Assembly (NCBI RefSeq): GCF_023050945.1 | Contig: NZ_JALKIM010000032.1 | Span: forward strand, 1 to 38,380 | Origin: Anaerobiospirillum sp. NML120448 | GTDB taxonomy: Bacteria; Pseudomonadota; Gammaproteobacteria; Enterobacterales; Succinivibrionaceae | Length of the DNA stretch: 38,380 bases | Direction of reading: 5' to 3' | In this document: positions 9,009 to 16,899 of the stretch, in pieces | Layout: each line of letters begins with the position of its first letter | Numbering within the stretch: position 1 is the stretch's first letter | The notes under the pieces: generated by a model | What the model saw: only the letters and a program-made list of their open reading frames with translations | Database searches by the model: none | Told to the model about the DNA's origin: nothing | Made by a program: the position numbers and the translations under genes

Positions 9009-9449
9009 ATGAGAGCTATCAATATTAGTGAGCAGGAGAAAAAAGAGGCTCTTTTTGAAGTTTCTTTTAACCGCTATAAAGCACTAAAGCTATTTTCTTT
9101 TACCTTTGCTGCCTTTATTGTCGGTCTAAGTGCTTTGTTTTGGACTTTAGATTACCAATATGAACAAAGACTTAATGCACTGACACAACAGCTACTATCA
9201 GATTTTGATAAAAGCATTGTTGATAACAAAATTGAAGCCAGTACCGATCTTTATGAAGGTGTAGTCCTATATCGTGGTAAGGCTGACTTTGATAATGTAA
9301 GACTAGTGCAAACTTTAGAGGATAACTTCCAAAAAGAGCTCAATATCAATGCTGTCCACGGACAGAAAAGAGCTGTAGCTCAAGGTGTTTATCAAATACG
9401 TTTTGTAAAATCAGATATTCCTGCCACCCCATTTGAGGTAATGCAGTAA
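9009..9449 (+). CDS. Small single-pass membrane protein, possible GspB/ExeB-like partner
   Basis: 146 residues: a short charged cytoplasmic N-terminus (1-27), one membrane segment (about 28-47), then a periplasmic part with a short coiled coil (50-75) and a compact alpha/beta C-terminal region. There is no lipobox or cleavable signal. It lies 18 bases after the ATPase gene with a strong Shine-Dalgarno (AAGGGGG), so the two are surely co-transcribed. ExeA-ExeB pairs have this topology, but the Pro-rich linker of GspB is missing and I cannot align the C-terminal domain. A dedicated partner of the ATPase is the best reading; the family is not established. Confidence 0.75.
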   Translation: MRAINISEQEKKEALFEVSFNRYKALKLFSFTFAAFIVGLSALFWTLDYQYEQRLNALTQQLLSDFDKSIVDNKIEASTDLYEGVVLYRGKADFDNVRLVQTLEDNFQKELNINAVHGQKRAVAQGVYQIRFVKSDIPATPFEVMQ

Positions 9450-9455
9450 GACCAC

Positions 9456-9493
9456 AGGCCCTGATCTTAAAAGCTCAGGGCCTTGTTCTTTTT
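9456..9493 (+). terminator. Terminator after the GspA-like operon
   Basis: Perfect 9-bp stem AGGCCCTGA (9456-9464) with TCAGGGCCT (9475-9483), 10-nt loop, then TGTTCTTTTT. Confidence 0.9.
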
Positions 9494-10042
9494 GGGCATC
9501 AAGCTGCAAGCAGCAGGCATCACAACCACCTGCAAACCCCAAACCTAAACCCCAGCTTTCCATTGCCCTTGCCCCTCATCCTCGCCATTACCCTTGCCGA
9601 TCCTTGCACCTTGGTATACCAGTACCACAGTACCTCTCTATCAGGGGGAGAACCACGGCCTGGAGCTGAGCTCAAGCAAGGGCCAAGGCTATTTACATAG
9701 CCTTGCCAAGGCTAAGTTCTGGCCTTGGCCTTAGCCCTCTTGTTAGCCTCAGCGCTAATGCTATTTCTTGCTTACCCTAAGCCCATATCTTTGCAACACA
9801 AGGCAAAACAAACAAAATAACAGGCAATCGTGTAATAGCTCATTTAATAGGTGCTGGTGCTGCTGTACCTTTACCAACACCTAAAGCTACACCAGCATCT
9901 CTATATGTATCCGTACTTGCAGTTTTAGGTGTATGTTTTGGTGTAGGGACTGATATAGGCAAGAGCTGCATAATATGGCAGTGGCTTAGGTAGGTAGGCA
10001 GGAAAAATGATGTCTCATTTAGATAAGTTAGGGTGTTGGTAA
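9494..10042. other. GC-rich non-coding spacer with nested hairpins
   Basis: No intact gene. The stretch 9500-9760 is GC-rich and full of GGCC/CCTTGG words. It can fold several hairpins, for example AAGGCTAT/ATAGCCTT around a TTAC loop and GGCTAAG/CTTAGCC just after it. It resembles the spacer after rpsU in character. A stop-bounded open frame at 9781-9993 is listed separately. Confidence 0.55.
9781..9993 (+). pseudogene. Possible remnant of a small Gly/Ala-rich hydrophobic protein
   Basis: A 70-codon open frame, bounded by stops, with no ATG, GTG or TTG. It encodes a protein-like sequence with LIGAGAAVPLP, then a hydrophobic stretch VSVLAVLGVCFGVGTDIG. The small-residue and hydrophobic pattern differs from the surrounding low-complexity DNA and could be the decayed end of a membrane or glycine-zipper protein. 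It may equally be chance; no family is recognised. Confidence 0.25.
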
Positions 10043-10301
10043 TTTTGATAGATTACTATCAAAAAATGATGGGAAACAATCATTTTTGCTAAATGGACTT
10101 TGGTCTGTAGAATAGGCTGGAACTATCCCTAGAAAGCGATGTTTATCGTATTTATAAGTATTAATTTTTTAGTTAGAGCTAAAAAAATTGCTTTTTAAAT
10201 TTGATAGAACTTAAGCATAAATGAGATCTGTTTAACAAAAACTTGATAATTCTTTATCAAAATCGCTCAAAATGTGATCTTTGTTTGATAAGCATTTATC
10301 A
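10043..10301. promoter_or_regulatory. Three operator-like inverted repeats upstream of the TRAP operon
   Basis: Three sites share the form TGATAR-N4-YTATCA: 10046-10061 (TGATAG/CTATCA, extended to 9-bp arms at 10043-10064), 10244-10259 (TGATAA/TTATCA, arms extended by T and A) and 10286-10301 (TGATAA/TTATCA). The last two are exactly 42 bp apart, four helical turns, and 198 bp separates the first from the second. The proximal site ends 47 bases before the dctQ start at 10348 and adjoins a TATGAT (10310-10315) that could be the -10 element. This layout suits a dimeric repressor that binds cooperatively or loops DNA. The RpiR-type regulator encoded downstream (14483) is the obvious candidate; that link is inferred. 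Confidence 0.7.
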
Positions 10302-10347
10302 CATTTCACTATGATTAATGACATTAATTAATCATAGGAGCAATCTT

Positions 10348-10833
10348 ATGCAACAGCTTTCCAATCTAATTACCAAAGGTCTTGAGATTTTAGTTGTTCT
10401 CATCCTTGCTGGTATGTCGCTTTTAGTAATTATTAACGTAGCTTTACGTTTTATTGCCGATTCAGGCATTGTGGTTTCAGAAGAGCTTTCTCGTTTTATG
10501 TTTATTTGGGTGGTATTTATTGGTGCCATCTTGGCTATGAAAGAAGAAAGTCATATCTACGTTGATTTCATGCGCAAAGCGCTACCTGGCCCTATCCAGT
10601 CATTCGTTAAGCTATTTTGCTATTGTGCCATGCTCTATTGCTGCTACTTATTGTTCGTTGGTAGCTATGAGCTTTACGAGTTCAATATGGAGGATTTATC
10701 TCCTGTAGCTCAAATTCCAATGGGCTATATTTATATCTCTGGCTCAGTAGGCGCTGCTGGCATGGGCATTATCTTACTCTTTAAGATAGCCTCAACTTTC
10801 AAAAATATTGTTAGCAAGAATTGGGAGAAATAG
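10348..10833 (+). CDS. TRAP transporter small membrane subunit (DctQ type)
   Basis: Small four-helix subunit that pairs with the large permease of a tripartite ATP-independent periplasmic transporter. From the ATG at 10348 it is 161 residues with four hydrophobic segments. Family marks include NVALRFI in the first half, EELSRFMFIWVVFIGA at the start of helix 2, and KEESHIYVDF. An in-frame ATG at 10318 would add ten residues, but the Shine-Dalgarno TAGGAG (10335-10340) is seven bases before 10348, so that is the start. It is the first gene of the operon; the large subunit starts 3 bases after its stop. Confidence 0.93.
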   Translation: MQQLSNLITKGLEILVVLILAGMSLLVIINVALRFIADSGIVVSEELSRFMFIWVVFIGAILAMKEESHIYVDFMRKALPGPIQSFVKLFCYCAMLYCCYLLFVGSYELYEFNMEDLSPVAQIPMGYIYISGSVGAAGMGIILLFKIASTFKNIVSKNWEK

Positions 10834-10836
10834 GCC

Positions 10837-12114
10837 ATGACCATTGCAATTTTCTTAATTATTCTGCTTACCTCTGTTGCCATAGGTATTCCTATTGCTT
10901 TCTCTTTGTTCTTATGTAGTTTAGGCTTGATGATTCACCTTGATATGGTTGATCCTCAAATTATGGCTCAAAGCTTAATCAATGGTGCAGATAACTTTAC
11001 CTTACTTGCTATTCCTTTCTTCGTTTTTGCTGGCGAGGTCATGAATGTAGGTGGTTTAGCTAAGCGCTTGATTGACTTGCCTATGAAGTTAGTAGGTCAT
11101 AAGGCTGGCGGTTTAGGCTTTGTAGTAATTATTGCTGCTGTGATTATGGCCTCTTTATCTGGCTCTCCTGCTGCTGATACTGCTGCTATTGCTGCCATCA
11201 TGTTCCCTATGATGATGAAGGCTAAATATGACCCTGCACGCTCTACTGGCTTAATTGCAGCAGGCGGTATTATTGCCCCAATTATTCCACCATCAATTCC
11301 TTTCATTGTTATTGGTGTGACCGCCTCAGTATCAATTTCTCAGCTCTTTATGGCTGGTATTGTTCCTGGTATTTTAATGGGCGTGGCTCTATGCATGATG
11401 TGGTACTTCCAATCTCGCAAACTAGAGACCAGCAAAAAGGCTACAGGCGCTGAAATTTTTGCTGCCTTTAAGAGCTCTATCTTAGCCTTGATGTTGCCTG
11501 TAATTGTAATTGGTGGTTTCCGCCTAGGTATCTTTACCCCAACTGAGGCTGGTGCAGTTGCTTCTGTATATGCCTTATTTATCTCAATCTTTGTTTATCG
11601 TGAGATCACCTTTAAGGCTATTTATCAAGCTTTACTAGCCACTGCTAAGACCACAGCTGTGATTATGCTAATGGTCGCCTCAGCTCAAGTTAGTGCTTGG
11701 TTAATGACTGTTGCTGACTTACCTTTAATGGTTGCCGAAGTATTAAAGCCATTGGCCTCTAGCCCAACTTTATTAATGGCCTTGATCTTAGTATTGCTCA
11801 TGGCTATGGGTATGGTGCTCGATTTAATCCCAATCGTTCTTATCATGGTGCCTGTATTAATGCCAATTATTCGTGAGGCTGGTATTAATGAGATTTACTT
11901 CTGCGTAATGTTCATTTTCTGTTGCTCAGTAGGTCTTATCACCCCTCCAGTTGGTAACGTATTAAACGTAGTATCAGGAGTTACCAAGGTTCCTTTTGAA
12001 CGAGCTGTTTTAGGTGTCTTACCTTACGCTGGTGTCTTATTTGGTCTTATGTTGTTAATGCTATTGTTCCCATCAATCGTGATTGCTCCAATGGAGTTCT
12101 TAACTGGAAAGTAG
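10837..12114 (+). CDS. TRAP transporter large permease (DctM type)
   Basis: The large subunit, with about 11-12 membrane helices, carries the Na+- or H+-coupled transport step for a substrate delivered by the binding protein. The 425 residues match the usual length. Family hallmarks are visible: ANDFTLLAIPFFVFAGEVM-like ADNFTLLAIPFFVFAG in the first third, SGSPAADTAAIAAIMFP, IIPPSIPFIVIG, and FTPTEAGAVASVYALF around mid-protein, then LITPPVGNVLN near the C-terminus. The ATG lies 3 bases after dctQ, with a purine-rich GGGAGAAA overlapping the end of dctQ, so translation is coupled. Confidence 0.96.
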   Translation: MTIAIFLIILLTSVAIGIPIAFSLFLCSLGLMIHLDMVDPQIMAQSLINGADNFTLLAIPFFVFAGEVMNVGGLAKRLIDLPMKLVGHKAGGLGFVVIIAAVIMASLSGSPAADTAAIAAIMFPMMMKAKYDPARSTGLIAAGGIIAPIIPPSIPFIVIGVTASVSISQLFMAGIVPGILMGVALCMMWYFQSRKLETSKKATGAEIFAAFKSSILALMLPVIVIGGFRLGIFTPTEAGAVASVYALFISIFVYREITFKAIYQALLATAKTTAVIMLMVASAQVSAWLMTVADLPLMVAEVLKPLASSPTLLMALILVLLMAMGMVLDLIPIVLIMVPVLMPIIREAGINEIYFCVMFIFCCSVGLITPPVGNVLNVVSGVTKVPFERAVLGVLPYAGVLFGLMLLMLLFPSIVIAPMEFLTGK

Positions 12115-12159
12115 CTTAACTTCCGTATTCACTTTGCTCTTACATGCTTAACACCTCAG

Positions 12160-12182
12160 GGCAGCTTTTTTAAAAAGCTGCC
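12160..12182 (+). promoter_or_regulatory. Hairpin between the permease and binding-protein genes
   Basis: A near-perfect palindrome (GGCAGCTTTTT/AAAAAGCTGCC) lies between dctM and dctP with no T-run after it, so it is a poor terminator. Such hairpins can protect mRNA ends and allow the downstream binding-protein message to be more abundant than the permease message. Confidence 0.55.
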
Positions 12183-12214
12183 TAATAAAAATGCTTTAAA
12201 TTTTGGAGTCTATT

Positions 12215-13195
12215 ATGAAAAAGTTAGTTGCCTCTGCTTTAGCTATTGCTTTATCTATTGCTGTTACTGCTAGTGCCGAAGCTAAAACAGTATTACGTTT
12301 TGCTACTGACGTGTCTCGTGCTGATACTCAAGGTCAGGGTGCAGAGCACTTTATTAATTTAGTGTCTGAGCGCTCTAACGGTGAGATCGAAATTAAGTTC
12401 TATCCAGATAGCACTTTAGGTAATACCCCAGCTATTGTATCTGGTACTCGTGGCGGTACTATCGATATTGGTATGGTGGGCGCACACGCTTTAAGTGGCT
12501 TGTCTAAGGATTTTGCTGTATTAGACTTACCTTTCATGTTCCAAGATAAGGCTCATGCCTATCGCTTCTTAGACGGTCAAGGTGGTCAAGAACTCTTTGC
12601 TGGTATTGAGAGCAAAGGTATTGTAGGTTTAGCTTTCTTTGAGAATGGCTTTAGAAACATTACCAACAATAGAAAGCCAATTGAGACTCCAGATGATGTT
12701 AAGGGCTTAAAGATTCGTGTACCACAAAGCCAAGTATTGGTACAAACCTTTGAGGCCTTAGGCGCTAACCCTGTACCAATGGCCTTTGGTGAGCTTTACA
12801 CTGCAATGGAGACTGGTGCTATCGACTCTCAAGATCACCCAATGCCAGCCTTATTCTCTGGTAAGTTCTATGAGGTTCAAAAGTACTTATCTTTAACTAA
12901 CCACGCCTACACCGCAGTAACTGTAATTATCAACAAGAAAAAGTTTGATAAGTTAAGCCCAGAGCAGCAAAAGCTTATTAAAGAGTGCGCAAAAGAAGCC
13001 TCTACTTTCCAACGTGAGTTAAATGCTCAGTCTGAGCAGGCCATGATCGATCAGATGAACACTGAGTCTGGCATTGTAGTAAACGACAATGTTAAGAAGG
13101 AATTATTTGCAGAAAAGACCAAGTTCATTCGTGATGAGTATATCAAGGCAAACGGCGACCACTTCGTTAAGTTAATCGATGAAGCTCGTCAATAA
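12215..13195 (+). CDS. TRAP transporter periplasmic substrate-binding protein (DctP family)
   Basis: Binds the substrate in the periplasm and hands it to the QM permease. From the ATG at 12215 it is 326 residues with a clear Sec signal peptide (MKKLVASALAIALSIAVTAS, cleavage after AEA at 23). The DctP core follows, including EGFRNITN-like ENGFRNITNNRKPI and GLKIRVPQS with Arg168, the residue that in this family usually forms a salt bridge with the substrate carboxylate. Then comes GAIDSQDHP. A TTG at 12203 in frame lies inside the Shine-Dalgarno TTGGAG, so 12215 is the start. In many TRAP operons P comes first; here it is third, behind a hairpin. The substrate is probably an organic or sugar acid; the dehydrogenase behind it fits. 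Confidence 0.95.
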   Translation: MKKLVASALAIALSIAVTASAEAKTVLRFATDVSRADTQGQGAEHFINLVSERSNGEIEIKFYPDSTLGNTPAIVSGTRGGTIDIGMVGAHALSGLSKDFAVLDLPFMFQDKAHAYRFLDGQGGQELFAGIESKGIVGLAFFENGFRNITNNRKPIETPDDVKGLKIRVPQSQVLVQTFEALGANPVPMAFGELYTAMETGAIDSQDHPMPALFSGKFYEVQKYLSLTNHAYTAVTVIINKKKFDKLSPEQQKLIKECAKEASTFQRELNAQSEQAMIDQMNTESGIVVNDNVKKELFAEKTKFIRDEYIKANGDHFVKLIDEARQ

Positions 13196-13209
13196 TCCGA
13201 GGTTATAGC

Positions 13210-14133
13210 ATGAAGGTTTTACTAACCGTAGTAGCTCTCAATGCGGATGTTGCTCAATTTATTAAAGATCAGGGCTATGAAGTAATCACTCAAGATGAGC
13301 TTACTAGTGAGAATGCTCCTTATATCGAAGTGATTATGTCTAATGGTACTGGTAAAATTAGCAAGGAGCTGCTTGATAAATTACCTAATGTCAAAATGAT
13401 CGATAATTTTGGCGTAGGTTATGATGGCGTTGATGTTAAAGAGTGTGCTAAGCGTAATATTGCTTTATGTACCACTCCAGGAGTTCTAACAGAGGATGTA
13501 GCAGATTTAGCTATGGCCTTATTATTAGGACTTTCACGCCAGGTTACAATGGCCCATAACTTCATTCATGAGGGTAAGTGGGCTCATGGTTTAAAGTTCC
13601 CTCTAGGATCTAAGGTATCAGGTAAAAAATTAGGTATTTTAGGTTTAGGTCGTATTGGTAAGGCTGTTGCTGCTCGTGCTAGCGGTTTTGATATGCCAAT
13701 TTACTATTACGATCGCTTCTCACAAGATGAGCGCTATACCAAAGTAGATTCATTGCTTGATCTGGCCAAAGCTGTAGACTACTTGGTTGTGTGCGCTGCA
13801 GCCACCGAGGAAAACCGTAATATGGTTAATGCTCAGGTGCTTGAGGCTTTAGGCTCTAAAGGCTGTCTCATTAATATTGCCCGTGGTTCTTTAGTTGATG
13901 AGGAAGCTCTTTGTCAGGCAATAGAAAAGGGAGTGATTAAGGGTGCAGCATTAGATGTATTTGCTAGTGAACCTCATGTTCCAGAAGCATTATTAAATCG
14001 CAATAATGTAATTGTGACAGCTCATATTGCTAGCGGTACAGTAGAAACTCGTAAACAAATGGCTGATATTGTCAACGCCAATTTTAAAGCTTTCTTAGAA
14101 GGCACCCCAATGCCAACTAAACTAAAGCTATAA
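13210..14133 (+). CDS. D-isomer-specific 2-hydroxyacid dehydrogenase
   Basis: Reduces a 2-keto acid to a D-2-hydroxyacid or the reverse, in the cytosol. The 307 residues hold the Rossmann motif GLGRIG (145-150) and the catalytic set Arg225 (NIARGSLVDE), Glu254 (FASEP) and His272 (TAHIASGT). Asp168 at the end of the second strand (YYYDRF) suggests NAD(H) over NADP(H). Overall it resembles the glyoxylate/hydroxypyruvate and 2-ketogluconate reductase branch, but the exact substrate cannot be read from sequence. GAGG lies seven bases before the ATG, and the gene starts 14 bases after the binding protein gene, so it is part of the TRAP operon. A likely role is reducing the imported keto acid, or oxidising an imported hydroxy acid. 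Confidence 0.9.
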   Translation: MKVLLTVVALNADVAQFIKDQGYEVITQDELTSENAPYIEVIMSNGTGKISKELLDKLPNVKMIDNFGVGYDGVDVKECAKRNIALCTTPGVLTEDVADLAMALLLGLSRQVTMAHNFIHEGKWAHGLKFPLGSKVSGKKLGILGLGRIGKAVAARASGFDMPIYYYDRFSQDERYTKVDSLLDLAKAVDYLVVCAAATEENRNMVNAQVLEALGSKGCLINIARGSLVDEEALCQAIEKGVIKGAALDVFASEPHVPEALLNRNNVIVTAHIASGTVETRKQMADIVNANFKAFLEGTPMPTKLKL

Positions 14134-14159
14134 TATCGGTTCTTAATTTAACTAGCTAG

Positions 14160-14188
14160 GGCCAGGCTATTTTAGTCTGGCCTTTTTT
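14160..14188 (+). terminator. Terminator of the TRAP-dehydrogenase operon
   Basis: 8-bp stem GGCCAGGC/GTCTGGCC (one G-T pair), 7-nt loop, then TTTTTTA. It separates the operon from the regulator gene. Confidence 0.9.
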
Positions 14189-14482
14189 ATTGCTTAAATT
14201 TTGTCTAATGGCAATAATAGGGCCATAGCATGCTTATTCTGATAGCTGTTAAGATTAATAGTTGTATTTGCCAGTTGAAATAGTGATAGCTAACCTAATT
14301 ACTTGTATACCAGTGTACTTATAATGCACTATTAAGCAAGTACTATTCTACTAACACTAAAAATAGTCCATAATCTTTGTACTAGGTAAGTAGAAGTCTA
14401 GAGAACACTAAAGTGATTATTAAGGTCGTTAGTGTAATGATTAATAAGTTGCCAGCTAAATAGTTTTAATGAGGAGAATGCC
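14189..14482 (+). promoter_or_regulatory. Upstream region of the RpiR-type regulator
   Basis: Non-coding. Contains a perfect TATAAT (14320-14325) without a good -35 hexamer, and two direct copies of TGATAGCT (14240-14247 and 14284-14291), which match the half-site of the operators upstream of the TRAP operon. They are not arranged as inverted repeats, so autoregulation is only a possibility. Confidence 0.35.
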
Positions 14483-15352
14483 TTGGCCATCGCAAACGAT
14501 AAATTAGATGCAAAAGCACAATCAATTCCTTTATTTGCTGAATTTTCCTCAAAATTTACCAAGTCGGATACTGTAATTGCTAATTACATTGCTGAGCATG
14601 TAAAGAAAGTGCTTCAAATGACCATTTCTGATTTGTCTCTCAATACGGGTATCTCAGAAATTACTATTTCACGCTTTTGTAAAAAATTAGATTTATCAGG
14701 TTTTCAGGATTTAAAAGTAAATTTAGCCTCTAGTACAGTGCAGACTGTAGATGAGGTCGAGCTAGATATGGGTGATGATACTCCTACTTTAGCCTCCAAG
14801 ATTTTTCATAATATCCAGACAGGCCTTAGTATGACTGATCAGGTCTTAGATTATCAGGCAGTAGATAGAGCTGCTAATTTAATAGCCAATTGCAATCGTC
14901 TTATTTCTTTTGGCTATGGCACCTCTGGCACTATCTGTCGTGATATTGGTATTCGCTTTGTAAGATTCGGTATTTGTACCGAAGTGGTACATGATCCACA
15001 CCAACAAGCAACCATTGCTGATATGTGTGAGCTTTACAATACCGTCATTATGGTAGTGTCTTTATCTGGTAGTTCAGTAAACCTTATTGAGCCAGTAAAG
15101 AGTGCCAAGCAAAATGGAGCCAAAATTATTCTTATTACCTCTCACAAGCGCTCTCCTTTAGCCTCTCTGGCTGATGAGGTATTGGTGGGTATTGGTCCTG
15201 AAATTAGACTGCTAGCCGAATCAACAGTAACACGCTTTGTTTATTTGGCTATTGTAGACTTGCTTTTCTCTAAGGTAGCCATCATAAAAAATGAAAGCTA
15301 CCACCAACATATTATTAACATGAGACACTCTTTAGCCCCCTTAAAGAGCTAA
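14483..15352 (+). CDS. RpiR-family transcriptional regulator (HTH plus SIS domain)
   Basis: Residues about 10-85 form the HTH_6 domain: TISDLSLNTGISEITISRFC is the helix-turn-helix. Residues about 130-260 form a SIS sugar-isomerase domain (ISFGYGTSGTICRDIG, then VSLSGSSVNLIEPVKSAK), which in this family senses a phosphosugar or sugar acid. The 289-residue length is typical. It starts at TTG (14483), six bases after GAGGAG. An ATG at 14478 is out of frame and too close to the Shine-Dalgarno, encoding only nine residues. The rare start may keep the level low. Its position after the TRAP operon makes it the probable local regulator. Confidence 0.92.
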   Translation: MAIANDKLDAKAQSIPLFAEFSSKFTKSDTVIANYIAEHVKKVLQMTISDLSLNTGISEITISRFCKKLDLSGFQDLKVNLASSTVQTVDEVELDMGDDTPTLASKIFHNIQTGLSMTDQVLDYQAVDRAANLIANCNRLISFGYGTSGTICRDIGIRFVRFGICTEVVHDPHQQATIADMCELYNTVIMVVSLSGSSVNLIEPVKSAKQNGAKIILITSHKRSPLASLADEVLVGIGPEIRLLAESTVTRFVYLAIVDLLFSKVAIIKNESYHQHIINMRHSLAPLKS

Positions 15353-15885
15353 GTCCCCAAAAAGCATAATTAAGACCTCCTTAACCAAGCTAACCCTCAA
15401 GTTCAGGTTAAGGCGGTCATTATTTAGCTCCATGAGAGCATCAGCCAACTCCCAAGCCCATACCCCCAGGCAAAACCACTTGCACAGGCCCACGGCTCTG
15501 TCGTAGACCTGGCCTACGGCCATGGCATGGCCATGCCCTTTGCTTGGCCAGAAGTGGTGCCTTGGTTTTATTTGGCTGCGGCTAAGCTGCTATGAAGTGG
15601 AGCAAGGTAAGTGGCCTTGAGGTGGGAGAATGTTGAGGGGTGAATGTTAGACTTAAAAGCTGGGCGGCATTTGCTCTCAAAAGAAGCATTCTTCTTGATA
15701 AGATGTCTTTGTGTTTACAGGGGCAATGAGTGCCAAATAAGCTTGTGGTTGCTGTTTGGAGGAGGCTGCTGCTTGTGGATAGTGTTACAACTTTAGGTCA
15801 TAAACTAATATAATAGGCTCAAAAATAAGGTTTTATAGTGAGCTTTCATTTTGTTTGTAGATTAGCCAAAGATGAGGAGATATGG
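15353..15885. other. Non-coding spacer with GC-rich hairpin patch
   Basis: A hairpin CTCTTTA/TAAAGAG (15328-15348) overlaps the end of the regulator gene, without a T-run. From 15440 to 15640 the DNA is GC-rich with tandem small hairpins (CGTAG/CTACG, GGCCAT/ATGGCC), like the spacers after 4150 and 9494. The last 200 bases are AT-rich and presumably hold the promoter of the glycan operon; I cannot single one out. Confidence 0.5.
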
Positions 15886-16899
15886 GTGAGCGCTAAGGAA
15901 CAAGAGTTAGATAGCTGTCAGGTGGCTATACTGATCCCTTGCTACAATGAGGGTTTAACTATTAGTAAAGTAGTTTGTGATTTTTTAGCTGTTTTACCTA
16001 AGGCTCAGGTATATGTCTTTGACAATAATTCACAAGATAATAGTGTAGAGCTGGTAGAGAAATTACAAAAAGAGCACTCTTTAGGAAAACAGATTCACCT
16101 TTACCATGAAAGAAGGCAGGGTAAGGGCAATGTAGTGCGCTCTATGTTTAGACAGGTAGAAGCCGATGTCTATTTAATGGTCGATGGCGATTGCACTTAC
16201 GATCCAACTGTTGCTCCTGAGCTTATTAAAAAAGTGGTCTGTGAAAAGTACGATATGGTAATCGGCGATAGACTGTCATCAACCTACTTTCAAGAAAATA
16301 AGCGTCCTTTCCATAATTTTGGTAATGTCTTGGTTAGAAAACTGGTTAACATGTTTTTTAACCGCTCTAAAAAGGCAGAAAAGATTACTGACATTATGAC
16401 TGGCTATCGAGCCATGAGTCGTAGTTTTGTAAAGACCATGCCTGTGCTCTCTAAGGGCTTTGAGATTGAAACGGAAATGACCATTCATGCCTTGGAGCAT
16501 AACTTTTTGGTCGCTGCTATTCCTATTAATTATCAAGATAGACCTGAGGGTAGCAGTTCAAAGCTTAGAACTTACTATGATGGAGCCAAGGTTGTTTCTT
16601 TAATTTTTAAGCTATTAAGTGAGGTCAAGCCGCTCTTATTCTTTGGCACTTTATCTTTGATGCTCTTTATATTGGCTTGTTTGTTCTTAGCACCAGTATT
16701 ATATGAGTATTTTGCTACTAGCTATGTTAGCAAAGTGCCTACTTTTATTGCGTCAGTAGTGTTTTTAATGTTGTCGACCTTTAGCTTTTTTACAGGTGTG
16801 ATTTTACAAATCTTGCATAACAATCACAGACGTATGTTTGAGCTGATGTGCAATTACCATTTTCATGAATTACCTTCTGAACGTAGGTATAAATCATAA
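15886..16899 (+). CDS. Family 2 glycosyltransferase, dolichol/polyprenyl-phosphate-sugar-synthase-like
   Basis: Predicted to transfer a sugar from an NDP-sugar to polyprenyl phosphate on the cytosolic face. A DPM1-like GT2 domain starts at AILIPCYNEG, followed by the FDNNSQDNS loop, the nucleotide/metal motif MVDGDCTYDP (DxD at about 100-102), DIMTGYRAMSR, and the acceptor-side EGSSSKLRTYYDG. Two membrane segments lie near the C-terminus. The frame is open from a GTG at 15838 (353 residues), which has AAGG seven bases before it. A second GTG at 15886 has GAGGAG six bases upstream and gives 337 residues that begin just before the catalytic domain as usual in the family, so I prefer it. It overlaps the next gene by one base (TAATG). 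Confidence 0.88.
   Translation: MSAKEQELDSCQVAILIPCYNEGLTISKVVCDFLAVLPKAQVYVFDNNSQDNSVELVEKLQKEHSLGKQIHLYHERRQGKGNVVRSMFRQVEADVYLMVDGDCTYDPTVAPELIKKVVCEKYDMVIGDRLSSTYFQENKRPFHNFGNVLVRKLVNMFFNRSKKAEKITDIMTGYRAMSRSFVKTMPVLSKGFEIETEMTIHALEHNFLVAAIPINYQDRPEGSSSKLRTYYDGAKVVSLIFKLLSEVKPLLFFGTLSLMLFILACLFLAPVLYEYFATSYVSKVPTFIASVVFLMLSTFSFFTGVILQILHNNHRRMFELMCNYHFHELPSERRYKS

Noticed and set aside
15341-15523. Minus-strand 60-codon frame after the RpiR-type gene
   Set aside because: Overlaps the end of a confident gene and lies in a GC-rich hairpin patch; no start signal.
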